Under the pieces are notes generated by a model. The model had not been told where the DNA came from, ran no database searches, and saw nothing but the letters and a program-made list of their open reading frames with translations. Both the position numbers and the translations under genes were made by a program. From Chlamydiales bacterium (GTDB lineage: Bacteria; Chlamydiota; Chlamydiia; Chlamydiales; VFKH01), in the NCBI GenBank assembly GCA_031292375.1, contig JARLHF010000023.1, positions 1 through 61,175 of the forward strand: a stretch of DNA of 61,175 bases, read 5' to 3'. Of this stretch, positions 43,623 through 52,819 are shown one piece after another. Numbering within the stretch: the stretch's first letter is position 1; each line of letters begins with the position of its first letter.

Positions 43623-44651
43623 ATGTCAATAGATGTAGGGATTGCAAATCTAGAAAAAGCAATTAAGGGAAAAGAGGAAGGAAGCTTATTTTTACACTAT
43701 GTGGATGACGCAGGTAAATTACAAGAGCGCTCTTGGTTGGGGCGTATTTGTGGAAGGATTGGGCATTATATTTTGCGCCTTTCGTACAATGATGTGTTTG
43801 AAAAAGCTGTTATTTTAAATCTTGATCAGATGGGTGCTGATAAATTAGAACAGTTTGAAGAAGATATTCGCCATCGCATATGTGATCTTAAAAAAGATGA
43901 GAGTGTCCAAAAGAAATTGATATGTAATGATGGCACTATTATGAAAAAAATTAATAGTGTGATAGAGAAGGTGGCGATTTTTGCAGCTGAACAGAAAGAT
44001 AGCGAGGTTATTCGCGTGACTTGTGCGGTCCAAACACTATTATCTAGAATAAAAGAATCTTCAGCTGAAGAGTTTAGATCTAAATTAGTGAAGAAAATTA
44101 ACTTTGGTTTAGAAGCTGATAGCTATCCATTTGCAGCTACTGTTCCGCTTTTTGGTAAAAAAAGTAATCAAGATTTTTCAAGTGGTTTAGCGCCTCCACT
44201 TGTAACATATTACAATAAGCTAGTAGAAGAGTGTAAAAGGAAGGGATTAGAGATAACGAAAGGGGGCGTTACAGAGAGTGTTACAGGAGGGACTGAATAC
44301 CAGCAGTTTCGCCATAGTTTTAAGGTGAGTATTTCATGGAAACCTATGTCTGGATTAAGCGATCAAGAAAAATTTAAAAAACTGGAATTTACCGTAGCAG
44401 TTGTTTATGGCGAAGGACCACGAAATGATCGAGGTCTTGTTTATAAATGGATTGAATCTCCAAATGTTAATGATGCAAGTAATGTATTGTTACAGACTTT
44501 TGGAAATGTAATAGATGCTATAAAAGATAGAGGTTTTCAAAATGAATTAAGACCTCAAATTGAGGCTGCACAAGAATTTCTTAAGCTATCTCCACCGCGT
44601 TATAATCCATCTTCACCGCCATCAGAAGGGCCTTATTTTCAAGAAGATTGA
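43623..44651 (+). CDS. Hypothetical protein
   Basis: About 342 residues, not recognised. An N-terminal segment (LFLHYVDDAGKLQERSWLGR, ICGRIGHYILRLSY) precedes a helical region to about residue 170. The C-terminal part (about 190-320) looks like an alpha/beta domain (FRHSFKVSISWKP, KLEFTVAVVYGEGPRNDRGL). The tail is Pro/Ser-rich. ATG 43623 has AAGGTG four bases upstream. A TTG directly before it is less likely. It diverges from ATPase member 2 across a ~190-base gap with palindromes and overlaps the end of the convergent small gene by 13 bases. No signal peptide or membrane helix. Confidence 0.6.
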   Translation: MSIDVGIANLEKAIKGKEEGSLFLHYVDDAGKLQERSWLGRICGRIGHYILRLSYNDVFEKAVILNLDQMGADKLEQFEEDIRHRICDLKKDESVQKKLICNDGTIMKKINSVIEKVAIFAAEQKDSEVIRVTCAVQTLLSRIKESSAEEFRSKLVKKINFGLEADSYPFAATVPLFGKKSNQDFSSGLAPPLVTYYNKLVEECKRKGLEITKGGVTESVTGGTEYQQFRHSFKVSISWKPMSGLSDQEKFKKLEFTVAVVYGEGPRNDRGLVYKWIESPNVNDASNVLLQTFGNVIDAIKDRGFQNELRPQIEAAQEFLKLSPPRYNPSSPPSEGPYFQED

Positions 44652-44977
44652 CTTGAATAAGCTTTTGCATTTCTTAGAGTGGTTTTTTTAATGATAAAGC
44701 TGTCTGGTACAAGATTGTAAGCAGAGCGTTGTTCTTTTTCATAGATTATAGGGTCGCCAATAATAGTATGGCAAGAAGAGCAGGTAAGTGAGGTGTCTGT
44801 AGAAGTGGATTTTGGATGATAGATGCGGTCTATATAACAGCGTAAAAGCGGACCTGGTCCATCTTTTTGGTAATGCATGAGATAGTTATTGCAGTGGGAA
44901 CATTGGATGAGCAGCATCTTTGGTGTTCCGCGTTTTTGCTGATAGTAATCTCTTATAAATCTTTGTTTAGAAGACAT
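44639..44977 (-). CDS. Small CxxC-containing zinc-binding-like protein
   Basis: 112 residues with two Cys pairs, CSHC (about residue 26) and CSSC (about residue 66), spaced like a zinc ribbon. A basic N-terminus (MSSKQRFIRDYYQQKRGTPK) could bind nucleic acid. No named family recognised. It is separated by about 55 bases from the tRNA-His gene and converges with the preceding hypothetical gene with 13 bases of overlap. Cytosolic by appearance. Confidence 0.6.
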   Translation of the reverse strand: MSSKQRFIRDYYQQKRGTPKMLLIQCSHCNNYLMHYQKDGPGPLLRCYIDRIYHPKSTSTDTSLTCSSCHTIIGDPIIYEKEQRSAYNLVPDSFIIKKTTLRNAKAYSSQSS

Positions 44978-45032
44978 TTATTTTATAACGTTTATTTTAT
45001 AACGTGATTTCTGAGGTTTTTAAAAAGAAAAG

Positions 45033-45106
45033 GGCGATCGACGGGGCTTGAACCCGCGACATTTGGAACCACAATCCAACGCTCTGCCAACTGAGCTACG
45101 ACCGCC
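45033..45106 (-). tRNA. tRNA-His, anticodon GTG
   Basis: Reading the minus strand, the acceptor stem GCGGTCG pairs with CGATCGC. The D-arm TAGCTCAGTTGGCAGAGC is followed by the anticodon arm TTGGATTGTGGTTCCAA (loop TTGTGGT, anticodon GTG) and the T-arm with GGTTCAA. The extra G before position 1 and the C opposite it are the His identity pair. CCA is not encoded. The small reading frame across this gene is a shadow. Confidence 0.97.
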
Positions 45107-45152
45107 ATGAAGGAGTTCCAAATTTACAGTCAATTTATGTTTTTTGTCAATG

Positions 45153-46670
45153 TTAGAGATAGTTAAATAATTTGCTTTGCTGTTTTTCCTTTGTGTGTCG
45201 ATTGAGAAATATGCCAACCATGAGAAGAAGTGAAAAGTAGTAAATTAAACTTTTTTGTGAAATGGCCTCGGTATGAATGGAATTTGTGAGTGGCGTTGGG
45301 ACGTGTGTTATGAAGCGCAAGATAAATGTAGTATATAGTTCGTTGAGCATGTGTAAATAAGTGCCCATAAAGGGCATAATCACATCCAAGATGAGAGATA
45401 AAATAAGAAAGATGAAAGATAGGCTTAGAAGGAAGGGGAAAAATAGATTGTAGACCAGTGAAAGAAGTGGAAACTCTTGAAAAAGTGTGAGAAGAAGAAG
45501 AAAAGTTACAAGAAAGACAGAAATGTTGAGTGCAAGTGTTCTTTTAAAAAAGGTGAGCAGGATAAGCCCCAATTTATTGATGAGATTAAATTTTAGAGCC
45601 TGACTCAAAGGTCTTTTTTTCCAAATTCTAGAAAAATATTCTTCAATAATGGGGTAGAAAAGAAGAATTCCAAAAGTTGCAAAAAAACTTAGCTGAAATC
45701 CCATTTGAAGGCAGGATAGTGGGTTGATAAGGAGTATGATGATAAGAGATAATCCAAGGCGGTTAAGTGGCAAGCTTTCTCTACCTATTAGCTGACCTAC
45801 AAGAAAGATGAGGATGCTGATCCAGGCTCTTTGTACAGAAGGAGAGGGGCCTACAAAAAGAAAGTAGAGTGTAAGTAACAAGATGAGCGAATAGGTTGCA
45901 AGTTTTGGGCTCAAAAGAGGTTTTATAAGTAAAGAAAGGAGCCATGCCAGTAGAGAAAAATGAAAACCAGATATGGCAAGGACATGTTGCATACCAAGTG
46001 CTTTTAAGTTATGTTTAAGTATATTTGATGTTATTTCTCCTGTAAATAATCCAGATAAAAGCTCTGAAACATGCATATTTTTGACTTTTGAAGAGATATG
46101 TTTTTTGACAGATTCTTTTGCAAGAAAGCGCCATTCTGAAAAGTTGAAGTAGTCTCTTACTCTCCTCCAAGAAGCCTTTTCATCTATTTTTAAATGATAA
46201 TTACCTCTGCTTTTGCTAAAAAGTGTGCCCTCTATAAGGTATGTATGTCCCTTTGGTCTATTGAGGCTCTCTTTTATTCTTAGCGTGCAAGGAAGCTTTG
46301 TTGATGCAAGCGTGGAGAAATTTTTGATGGAGCCTTTGTAGAGGTAGGATGAGGAGAAAGAGTTTTTTACTCTAGAAATTGAGTCAATTTGAAAAAGAGC
46401 TGTTCCTTTTATGCCCTCTTTGGGGATATCAGAAAAGGAAAAAGGATAGAGACCGCAAACTAAAGCAGATAGGCTTAAAAAGAGGGTTGCTATGCTTCTT
46501 GGTAAAAATGCATGTACAAAAAATGCTGGAAAAAGCAGCAGTAAAAGAGGGAATAAGAGGGTATAGTCTTTTGTATAGGCATGAGCAAATCCTATACAAA
46601 TTCCAAGGCCATAGATGAGTCCAGGGTGCTCTTTCCAAAAGTCTATATATTTTTTTAGAGTTAATTCCAT
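45153..46670 (-). CDS. comEC: ComEC/Rec2 family competence channel protein
   Basis: This polytopic membrane protein transports single-stranded DNA inward during natural competence. The competence domain is clear: LSGLFTGEITSNILKHNLKA then LGMQHVLAISGFHFSLLAWL and FVGPSPSVQRAWISI, with about ten hydrophobic helices. At 505 residues it lacks the C-terminal metallo-beta-lactamase domain of longer ComEC proteins. As far as I recall, CT339 is similarly short. It overlaps the upstream ndh gene by 10 bases, so the pair is cotranscribed. tRNA-His follows downstream on the same strand. Confidence 0.9.
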   Translation of the reverse strand: MELTLKKYIDFWKEHPGLIYGLGICIGFAHAYTKDYTLLFPLLLLLFPAFFVHAFLPRSIATLFLSLSALVCGLYPFSFSDIPKEGIKGTALFQIDSISRVKNSFSSSYLYKGSIKNFSTLASTKLPCTLRIKESLNRPKGHTYLIEGTLFSKSRGNYHLKIDEKASWRRVRDYFNFSEWRFLAKESVKKHISSKVKNMHVSELLSGLFTGEITSNILKHNLKALGMQHVLAISGFHFSLLAWLLSLLIKPLLSPKLATYSLILLLTLYFLFVGPSPSVQRAWISILIFLVGQLIGRESLPLNRLGLSLIIILLINPLSCLQMGFQLSFFATFGILLFYPIIEEYFSRIWKKRPLSQALKFNLINKLGLILLTFFKRTLALNISVFLVTFLLLLTLFQEFPLLSLVYNLFFPFLLSLSFIFLILSLILDVIMPFMGTYLHMLNELYTTFILRFITHVPTPLTNSIHTEAISQKSLIYYFSLLLMVGIFLNRHTKEKQQSKLFNYL

Positions 46671-47953
46671 TTTGTAGGAGAGTGTACTTTAACACTTTCA
46701 GACTCATGCAGAGGGCCAGTAATGAGTCTTGATGCCCGCTTGCCGGTGATTAGCCACATGAGCCATCTTAAAGTCACAATAAAACGGTTTCTATAGCTTA
46801 TGAGATAGGCTATATGAATGCCTCCCCAGGCAAGCCATGCAAAGAAGCCAGAGAATGTAAAGGGACCAATAGATGCGATGGCTTTATAGAGGCCAATGGT
46901 TGCCATTGTCCCTTTGTCAAAGTAGGCAAAAGGAGGGCGTTTTTCTTTTGAAAAGTTTTTCTTGATGATTTTGGCTACATATTTTCCCTCTTGGACTGCA
47001 GCTGGTGCAACTGCAGGAATGGGTTTTCCATGTTTTCCAATTACTCCAGCAGCATCTCCGATGACAAAAATATTAGAGTGTCCTGGAATGGAAAGATCTT
47101 TTTCTACAAGTACACGTCCTTGACGATCTAGGGGAACATCGAGAGTTTTTAATAGAGGAGATGCTTGGTTTCCAGCGGCCCAGATGACATTTTTTGTTGG
47201 AATACAAAGGCCCTCTGCTTCTACACCCTCATCAGTGACTTCTAAAACCTTGGTGCTCGTAAGTACGATGACCCCAAGCTTTTCTAAATCTTTTTTTGCA
47301 ACAGCGCACAGTTTTGGATGAAACCCTGGCAGAATTTGAGGAGCTGCTTCTATGAGAAAGACTTTTGTCTTTGTGATATCGATTCTATTAAAGTCTTTGA
47401 TCATTGTTTTATAGGCAATTTCAGCTATGGCACCTGCAAGTTCAACTCCTGTAGGGCCACCTCCAACGATGACGAAATTTAGATAGCGCTCTATTTCAGA
47501 CAATTTAGAGCTTCTTTCAGCGATTTCAAAAGACATGAGAATCTCTTCTCGAAGGCTTAGCGCTTCTTGTAGTGTTTTAATTCCAGGAGCGGCCTCTTCC
47601 CAATGTTTGTTGCCAAAATAGGAGTGTCTTGCACCCACTGCCACGATGAGATAATCAAAATGTATGGGGTCTGTGTGCGTTAAGTGGATGAGGTTTGCAC
47701 TTTTATCGATAGAGACAACTTCACTCATAATTACTGAAACATTATTATAAGAATGAAAAATCTCACGAATGGGTGTTGCGATGTCAGCACCGGAGAGAGC
47801 TGCGCTTGCAACCTGGTAAAGAAGAGGTTGAAAGAGATGATGGTTTGTTTTGTCAATAATTACGATGTCAATAGGCTCGCATCTTAGCTTAAGAGCGGCA
47901 TTTAAGCCTCCAAAGCCGGCACCTATAATAACTACTTTAGGGCGTTTATTCAT
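46661..47953 (-). CDS. ndh: Type II NADH dehydrogenase
   Basis: This single-subunit, non-proton-pumping NADH:quinone oxidoreductase sits on the inner membrane. The FAD dinucleotide motif GAGFGGLNAALKL (residues ~11-24), HHLFQPLLYQVASAAL, the NADH motif VIVGGGPTGVELAGAIAE, and FVIGDAAGV are present. The C-terminal hydrophobic segment (PFTFSGFFAWLAWGGIHIAY) is the usual membrane anchor. 430 residues. It diverges from hprK at 48062 with ~110 bases between them. Confidence 0.93.
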   Translation of the reverse strand: MNKRPKVVIIGAGFGGLNAALKLRCEPIDIVIIDKTNHHLFQPLLYQVASAALSGADIATPIREIFHSYNNVSVIMSEVVSIDKSANLIHLTHTDPIHFDYLIVAVGARHSYFGNKHWEEAAPGIKTLQEALSLREEILMSFEIAERSSKLSEIERYLNFVIVGGGPTGVELAGAIAEIAYKTMIKDFNRIDITKTKVFLIEAAPQILPGFHPKLCAVAKKDLEKLGVIVLTSTKVLEVTDEGVEAEGLCIPTKNVIWAAGNQASPLLKTLDVPLDRQGRVLVEKDLSIPGHSNIFVIGDAAGVIGKHGKPIPAVAPAAVQEGKYVAKIIKKNFSKEKRPPFAYFDKGTMATIGLYKAIASIGPFTFSGFFAWLAWGGIHIAYLISYRNRFIVTLRWLMWLITGKRASRLITGPLHESESVKVHSPTKWN

Positions 47954-48061
47954 AAAGCACTCATCCTTAAACCTAATGGAATCAAGTTGACAAGATAGCA
48001 GATTTTTTCTTATGAAAGTAGTAAAATTAGAATAAGATCTTAATTTGCAAAAAAGTATTAA

Positions 48062-49003
48062 ATGTATTTAGTAGAAGATCTTTATAGACAGCATGGCTCG
48101 TCTCTTGGCCTGGAATGTATTGCTGGAAAATCAGGCATGAGAAGGCGTATTAACGTACCAGAAGCTCATAGGCCAGGTCTTTCTCTTTCTGGCTATCTTA
48201 AAAGTCACGCTAGTAAGAGAATTTTGATTTTTGGTAAGGTCGAAATAGAATACTTGCGTGATTTAGCTCCAGAAGTTCGCATTCAGCGACTTGAAGATAT
48301 TTTGTCGATGCCAACACCTGCCATCATGGTTGCAAGGCGCTATCGGCCACTTAAGGAGCTTGTACGGCTTTGTGAAGAGAGGAGCATACCTCTTTTTAGA
48401 GCTAGCATGACGACGATGAATCTCTTGAGTAAACTTACGCTTCTTTTGACAGAAGAGTTTTCTCCAAGTTTAAATTGTCATGGCACCCTTGTAGAAGTTT
48501 TTGGTGTAGGCGTTATGATTCAAGGAGAGTCTTCTGTAGGAAAAAGCGAGGCAGGCCTTGGACTTATAGAAAGGGGACATAGACTTATCTCTGATGATAT
48601 TGTAAAAGTAAGGCGTAGAGAAGGGGGGTATTTGGAAGGCTCTGGTGCAGAGTTAACACGTCACCATATGGAAATTCGAGGGCTTGGAATTATTAATGTA
48701 GCTCATCTTTATGGAGCTGTTTGTGTAAGAGAAAAGAAAAGTGTAGATCTTGTGGTAAAGTTAGAAGTATGGGATAATCACAATTTTTATGATAGAGTTG
48801 GCTTAGAGGAGAAGTATTGTGACTTGCTTGGTGTTAAAGTGCCTTTTCATGTATTACCAGTTAAGCCAGGAAGGGATGTAGTGCTTTTATTGGAAACAAT
48901 CGCTCTTAATCATAGGCTGAAAAAAATGGGGTATAATTCCGCAAAAGAGTTTAATACAAAGCTTTTAGAGACGATTTCAAGAAAACAAAGAAAGGGGCGC
49001 TAA
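48062..49003 (+). CDS. hprK: HPr kinase/phosphorylase
   Basis: This bifunctional enzyme phosphorylates and dephosphorylates the regulatory Ser of HPr in response to metabolic state. Walker A GESSVGKSE lies at about residues 155-163, followed by LIERGHRLISDDIVKV and the signature MEIRGLGIINV. The N-terminal regulatory domain is complete, and 313 residues is the usual length. The ptsH ATG follows directly after its stop, so hprK, ptsH and ptsI form an operon. Confidence 0.95.
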   Translation: MYLVEDLYRQHGSSLGLECIAGKSGMRRRINVPEAHRPGLSLSGYLKSHASKRILIFGKVEIEYLRDLAPEVRIQRLEDILSMPTPAIMVARRYRPLKELVRLCEERSIPLFRASMTTMNLLSKLTLLLTEEFSPSLNCHGTLVEVFGVGVMIQGESSVGKSEAGLGLIERGHRLISDDIVKVRRREGGYLEGSGAELTRHHMEIRGLGIINVAHLYGAVCVREKKSVDLVVKLEVWDNHNFYDRVGLEEKYCDLLGVKVPFHVLPVKPGRDVVLLLETIALNHRLKKMGYNSAKEFNTKLLETISRKQRKGR

Positions 49004-49270
49004 ATGAAATATGTGCGCCAGGTCAAAGTAAAAAACGCTTTGGGTCTTCATACAAGGCCAGCAACGGCAATTGTAAAGCTTTTGCAAGATTGTAAAAGTC
49101 AAGTGTCTTTTACATATAAAAAGGATACAATCAACGCAAAGAGCATTATGAGCATATTGATACTGGCAGCTAGAAAGAATTCTAAGATTACTATTACGGC
49201 TGAGGGTAGTGATGCTGATGAAATTATTGGTAAACTTGTAGATGCATTTGATACAAGCTTTGGAGAGTAA
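49004..49270 (+). CDS. ptsH: Phosphocarrier protein HPr
   Basis: HPr is the 88-residue carrier between Enzyme I and its targets. His16 in GLHTRPA is the phosphoryl-transfer site. Ser47 in NAKSIMSIL is the HprK target. Both are preserved, so catalytic and regulatory phosphorylation are both possible. It abuts hprK and is five bases from ptsI. Confidence 0.97.
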   Translation: MKYVRQVKVKNALGLHTRPATAIVKLLQDCKSQVSFTYKKDTINAKSIMSILILAARKNSKITITAEGSDADEIIGKLVDAFDTSFGE

Positions 49271-49275
49271 CATGT

Positions 49276-51090
49276 ATGATGGCTGTAAACAAAAAGATAA
49301 AAAAAAGAGGAGAGATCATACTGCAAGGGCTTCCTATTTGTGTTGGAATTGCAATTGGAAAGGCTGTTATTTTCACACCTGTAGATGAAGAGGTAACGGA
49401 ATTTAATATTGAAGAGAAACATATCGATGGTGAAATTGTCAGGTATAGAAATGCATTGCAACGCAGTAAACAAGAGGTGCAAAAGCTTAAGGCCCGTCTA
49501 GAGAGAGAAAGAGCTTGGGAAGGTGTTGCAATTCTTGATGGTCATCTTGTTATGTTACAAGATCCAACACTCACAATTGATGTAGAAGCACAGATTAGAT
49601 CACTAAGAAAAAATACTGAGGCTATTGTACAAGCAACTGTTGCTGAATATCAAGATCGCTTCAATAAAATTACTAGTAAGTTTTTCAAAGAACGTTTTAA
49701 AGACGTTCAAGATGTCTCTAAGAGAATCATTAGGCATTTACAAGACAACGTGCACAATTCTCTTGCAGATCTTCCCGTTAACTCCATTGTTTTTTCAGAG
49801 GAACTATCCCCTTCCGATACGGCAGAAGCACAAAATACGAGGTCTATTGCCTTTGTTACGGAAAAAGGAGGACAGACATCGCATACAGCGATTATGGCAA
49901 AAGCGCAAGGGATACCCTATGTTGCAAATGTTCAGTTTGAATCTATAAAATCTGTTCTTAAAGATGCTGTTATCATTGTAGATGCATTTGCAGGTAATGT
50001 AATTATTAATCCTCAGAAAAGTACACTCGATTTTTATATAGAAAAGAAGAGGGAATGGGAAAAAAGCAAATCTCAAGGAAAAAGCAACATGCTTCCTGCT
50101 GAAACAATAGATGGCTATCAAGTAAGCCTTACAGCAAATGTAGAGGTATGTAGTGAGCTTGAATTGCTTCATGAACATGGTGGGCATGGTGTAGGACTAT
50201 TTCGCTCAGAGTCTTTGCTGATGACGGAAGGGAAATTTCCAACAGAAGAAGAACAATTTGTGGTTTATAAGCAGATGGTAGAAAGCATGAAGGGGCTACC
50301 TATTGTTTTTCGCACGTTTGATATTGGTGGTGACAAGTTTGGACGTTTTTATGTTTCAAAAAGAGAAGATAATCCCTTTCTTGGCTGTAGAGCTATTCGT
50401 TTGATGCTTAAAGAAAAAGAAGAGTTTAAAGCGCAGCTTAAGGCTATATTGCGAGCAAGTGCTTTTGGTAATTTGAGCATATTATTTCCGATGATATCTT
50501 GTCCAAGTGAATTGCATAGTGCAAAAGCATGCTTAAATGAGGCAAAAGAAGAATTAAAACAGCAAAAGATCTGTTTTAATGACTCTCTAAAGGTCGGTTG
50601 TATGATTGAAGTGCCCTCTGCTGCAATGACTGCTGATTTTCTTGCAAAAGAGTGTGATTTTTTATCCATTGGAACAAACGATTTAGTGCAGTATTGTATA
50701 GCAGTGGATAGGGGAAATCAAGCGATGAGCTATTTATATTCTCCATTACATCCAAGTGTTCTTCGCATGATTAAGCTGGTTGTAAATCAGGCACTTTTAC
50801 ATAAAATACCTGTGACTGTATGTGGTGAAATGGCAGCGGATCCTCGTTTCACAGAGCTGCTTTTAGGACTTGGTATTCATGAGCTCTCGGTAATACCAAG
50901 AGCCATCCCCATTATCAAAGAGACAATTCGACAACTAAGTATTGTACAGGCAGTAAAACTTGCAGACAAGGTTCTCTTGCTCTCCTCGTCTGCAGAAGTT
51001 CACTCTTTTCTCGAAAAGTCGAAACACAGAGGCGCGGATTTTAAAGTCCAAAAGCGCTTAGGTCTGGAAGGCCTGGAAGTTGAGGCATAG
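49276..51090 (+). CDS. ptsI: PTS Enzyme I (phosphoenolpyruvate-protein phosphotransferase)
   Basis: It autophosphorylates with PEP and passes phosphate to HPr. The active His (about residue 202) is in GGQTSHTAIMAKAQG. The PEP-binding domain shows LFRSESLLM, FRTFDIGGDK, MIEVPSAAM and FLSIGTNDLVQY. 604 residues are slightly longer than usual through a short basic N-terminus. ATG 49276 has GGAGAG upstream. Its 3' end overlaps the convergent ybaB gene by 50 bases. No EII permease is encoded in the window. Confidence 0.95.
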   Translation: MMAVNKKIKKRGEIILQGLPICVGIAIGKAVIFTPVDEEVTEFNIEEKHIDGEIVRYRNALQRSKQEVQKLKARLERERAWEGVAILDGHLVMLQDPTLTIDVEAQIRSLRKNTEAIVQATVAEYQDRFNKITSKFFKERFKDVQDVSKRIIRHLQDNVHNSLADLPVNSIVFSEELSPSDTAEAQNTRSIAFVTEKGGQTSHTAIMAKAQGIPYVANVQFESIKSVLKDAVIIVDAFAGNVIINPQKSTLDFYIEKKREWEKSKSQGKSNMLPAETIDGYQVSLTANVEVCSELELLHEHGGHGVGLFRSESLLMTEGKFPTEEEQFVVYKQMVESMKGLPIVFRTFDIGGDKFGRFYVSKREDNPFLGCRAIRLMLKEKEEFKAQLKAILRASAFGNLSILFPMISCPSELHSAKACLNEAKEELKQQKICFNDSLKVGCMIEVPSAAMTADFLAKECDFLSIGTNDLVQYCIAVDRGNQAMSYLYSPLHPSVLRMIKLVVNQALLHKIPVTVCGEMAADPRFTELLLGLGIHELSVIPRAIPIIKETIRQLSIVQAVKLADKVLLLSSSAEVHSFLEKSKHRGADFKVQKRLGLEGLEVEA

Positions 51091-51358
51091 AGGAAGACGC
51101 CGCGCTCTGTAGTTGTTTGAAGGCGCTTTTATAAGCTTCTTTAATAAGATCTTCTAGCCCTTCAAGATCATCAGGATCGACACACTCTTTTTTGATAGAA
51201 ATTTTTAGCATTTCATGCTCACCATTTAAGGTGATAGCTACAAGGCCATTTCCAGCAAGACCTGTAACTTCTGTTGCTTTTGCTTGCTCTTGCATCTTGC
51301 TAAACTGTTCTTGAAGAGCGCGTGCTTGTTTTTTCTGTTTTGCAAATCCACTACCCAT
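51041..51358 (-). CDS. Nucleoid-associated protein, YbaB/EbfC family
   Basis: This small dimeric DNA-binding protein has about 105 residues. The family pattern is QFSKMQEQAKATEVTGLAGN, then GLVAITLNGEHEMLKISI, then LEDLIKEAYKSAFKQLQ. The C-terminus is Pro/Leu-rich (SSMPQLPGLPDLSAFGL). ATG 51358 has AAGGA nine bases upstream. The longer frame to 51403 would overlap dnaX. It sits 13 bases after dnaX, as in many bacteria and as CT335 does after CT334. Its 3' end runs 50 bases into ptsI on the other strand. Confidence 0.9.
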   Translation of the reverse strand: MGSGFAKQKKQARALQEQFSKMQEQAKATEVTGLAGNGLVAITLNGEHEMLKISIKKECVDPDDLEGLEDLIKEAYKSAFKQLQSAASSSMPQLPGLPDLSAFGL

Positions 51359-51371
51359 GATTATTAATCCT

Positions 51372-52754
51372 TTAAGACAATATTTTTTTAAGAGTGCCCT
51401 CAAGCTCTATTGCAGCAAAGCGCATGATGGTATCATCTCTTCCTTTTGCAATAGAGTCTTTAGGAAGCGTTGCCCTCTGAGAAGAGGGTTTTTTTTCTGA
51501 TATATCTACGTTTGGAGCAGAAGGAGTCCAAGAAGGCTTTTCTTCTAGTAGAACAGAAGGGGGTATAGGTGTGTTCTTTGAAGGCTCTGTTATTACTAGT
51601 GATTGAATAGTTTGCTCTATTTCTGATAACTTTTTTGTAAGGACTTCTACAGAAATGCGTCCATGGCTGCGTAAAATGTGCAAGAGAATTGCTTCTAAAG
51701 CGATTTGTGAGAGGTTTGTATTCTTCATCTCTTGTCTTGTTTCTATCAAATAATTCAATAGGTCTAAACACTGTTCTTGAGAATAAAATGCCCCATGTTT
51801 TTGATAGGTTTCTCTGTCAGCTGGTGAAAAAACTTGATGAGCAATAGTTAAGGGGCTTACTTTTACGAGTAGTAAATTTCTAAAATGCTCGATAAGCCCA
51901 TCTAAAAAGTGAAAGATGTTTTTCCCTTCTAGAAAAACTTGGTGTGCAATATCAAAAGCGCAGGCCAAATCACCTTTTTTCCCAGCAAGATCTAGCTTAA
52001 AAAAGGTTTCTGTTGGCATTAATCCAAAGACATGGATGATGGATTCGGTAGTAATTTTTTCTTTTTCGAATGAAATAATTTGATCAAAGAGAGATTCTGC
52101 ATCTCGAAGACTTCCCTCTGCATTTTTTGCTATAAGAAGGAGGGCTTCTGTGTCTACATCTACTTTTACATCTTTTGCAATTTTACGTAATTTTTCTACG
52201 ATTTTGTCTAAAGAGATGCGTAGGAGTTGAAAGCGTTGACAGCGACTTAAGATGGTAGAGGGAATCTTGTGAGGCTCTGTTGTTGCAAAAAAGAATTTAA
52301 CAGTGGCAGGGGGCTCTTCAAGTGTTTTGAGAAGGGCGTTAAAAGCCTCTTTTGTGAGCATGTGCACTTCGTCGATGAGATAAATCTTGTATTTCCCAGA
52401 AGAGGGGCTATAGCTTACTGTTTCATTAATGCTGCGGATATCGTCAATTCCTCTGTTAGATGCGCCATCAATTTCTAAAACATCTAAAGAGCAGCCTGCA
52501 GTAATTTCTTTACATGAAGGGCATGCGTTACAAGGTTCGAAATCTTTGCTTAAATTGCTGCAGTTAAGTGCTTTAGCAAAAATTCTTGCAATACTAGTTT
52601 TCCCGCAGCCTCGAGAGCCACAAAAAAGATAAGCATGAGCTAATCTTTCAAACTTGATGGCATTGACAAGCGTTGTAACAAGTGCTTCTTGCCCAACAAC
52701 ATCGCAAAATTGTTGAGGTCTGTATTTTCTTGCTAAAACCTGATACTTTTGCAT
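51372..52754 (-). CDS. dnaX: DNA polymerase III gamma/tau-type subunit
   Basis: This AAA+ clamp-loader subunit has Walker A GSRGCGKTS at about 45-53, the four-Cys zinc module from CSNL to CNACPSCKE, DEVHMLTKEAFNALLKTLEE, and the sensor FATTEPHKIPSTILSRCQ. At ~460 residues the tau tail is very short, so it resembles gamma. Chlamydiae have more than one dnaX-like gene, and this one corresponds by order to CT334. ATG 52754 (MQKYQVLARKYRPQQF) is the family start. Four residues upstream could be added from a weaker start. Confidence 0.93.
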   Translation of the reverse strand: MQKYQVLARKYRPQQFCDVVGQEALVTTLVNAIKFERLAHAYLFCGSRGCGKTSIARIFAKALNCSNLSKDFEPCNACPSCKEITAGCSLDVLEIDGASNRGIDDIRSINETVSYSPSSGKYKIYLIDEVHMLTKEAFNALLKTLEEPPATVKFFFATTEPHKIPSTILSRCQRFQLLRISLDKIVEKLRKIAKDVKVDVDTEALLLIAKNAEGSLRDAESLFDQIISFEKEKITTESIIHVFGLMPTETFFKLDLAGKKGDLACAFDIAHQVFLEGKNIFHFLDGLIEHFRNLLLVKVSPLTIAHQVFSPADRETYQKHGAFYSQEQCLDLLNYLIETRQEMKNTNLSQIALEAILLHILRSHGRISVEVLTKKLSEIEQTIQSLVITEPSKNTPIPPSVLLEEKPSWTPSAPNVDISEKKPSSQRATLPKDSIAKGRDDTIMRFAAIELEGTLKKILS

Positions 52755-52819
52755 AAAGCATTCCAATAGTAATAAACGTGATCTAAGTTTAAGAAAAAGC
52801 GCTTTGCTTGTCTATCTAT

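Noticed and set aside
45020-45217. 65-codon frame on the minus strand across tRNA-His
   Set aside because: Its translation (GGRSSVGRALDCGSKCRGF) is the well-known false product of reading a tRNA gene. The DNA folds as tRNA-His.
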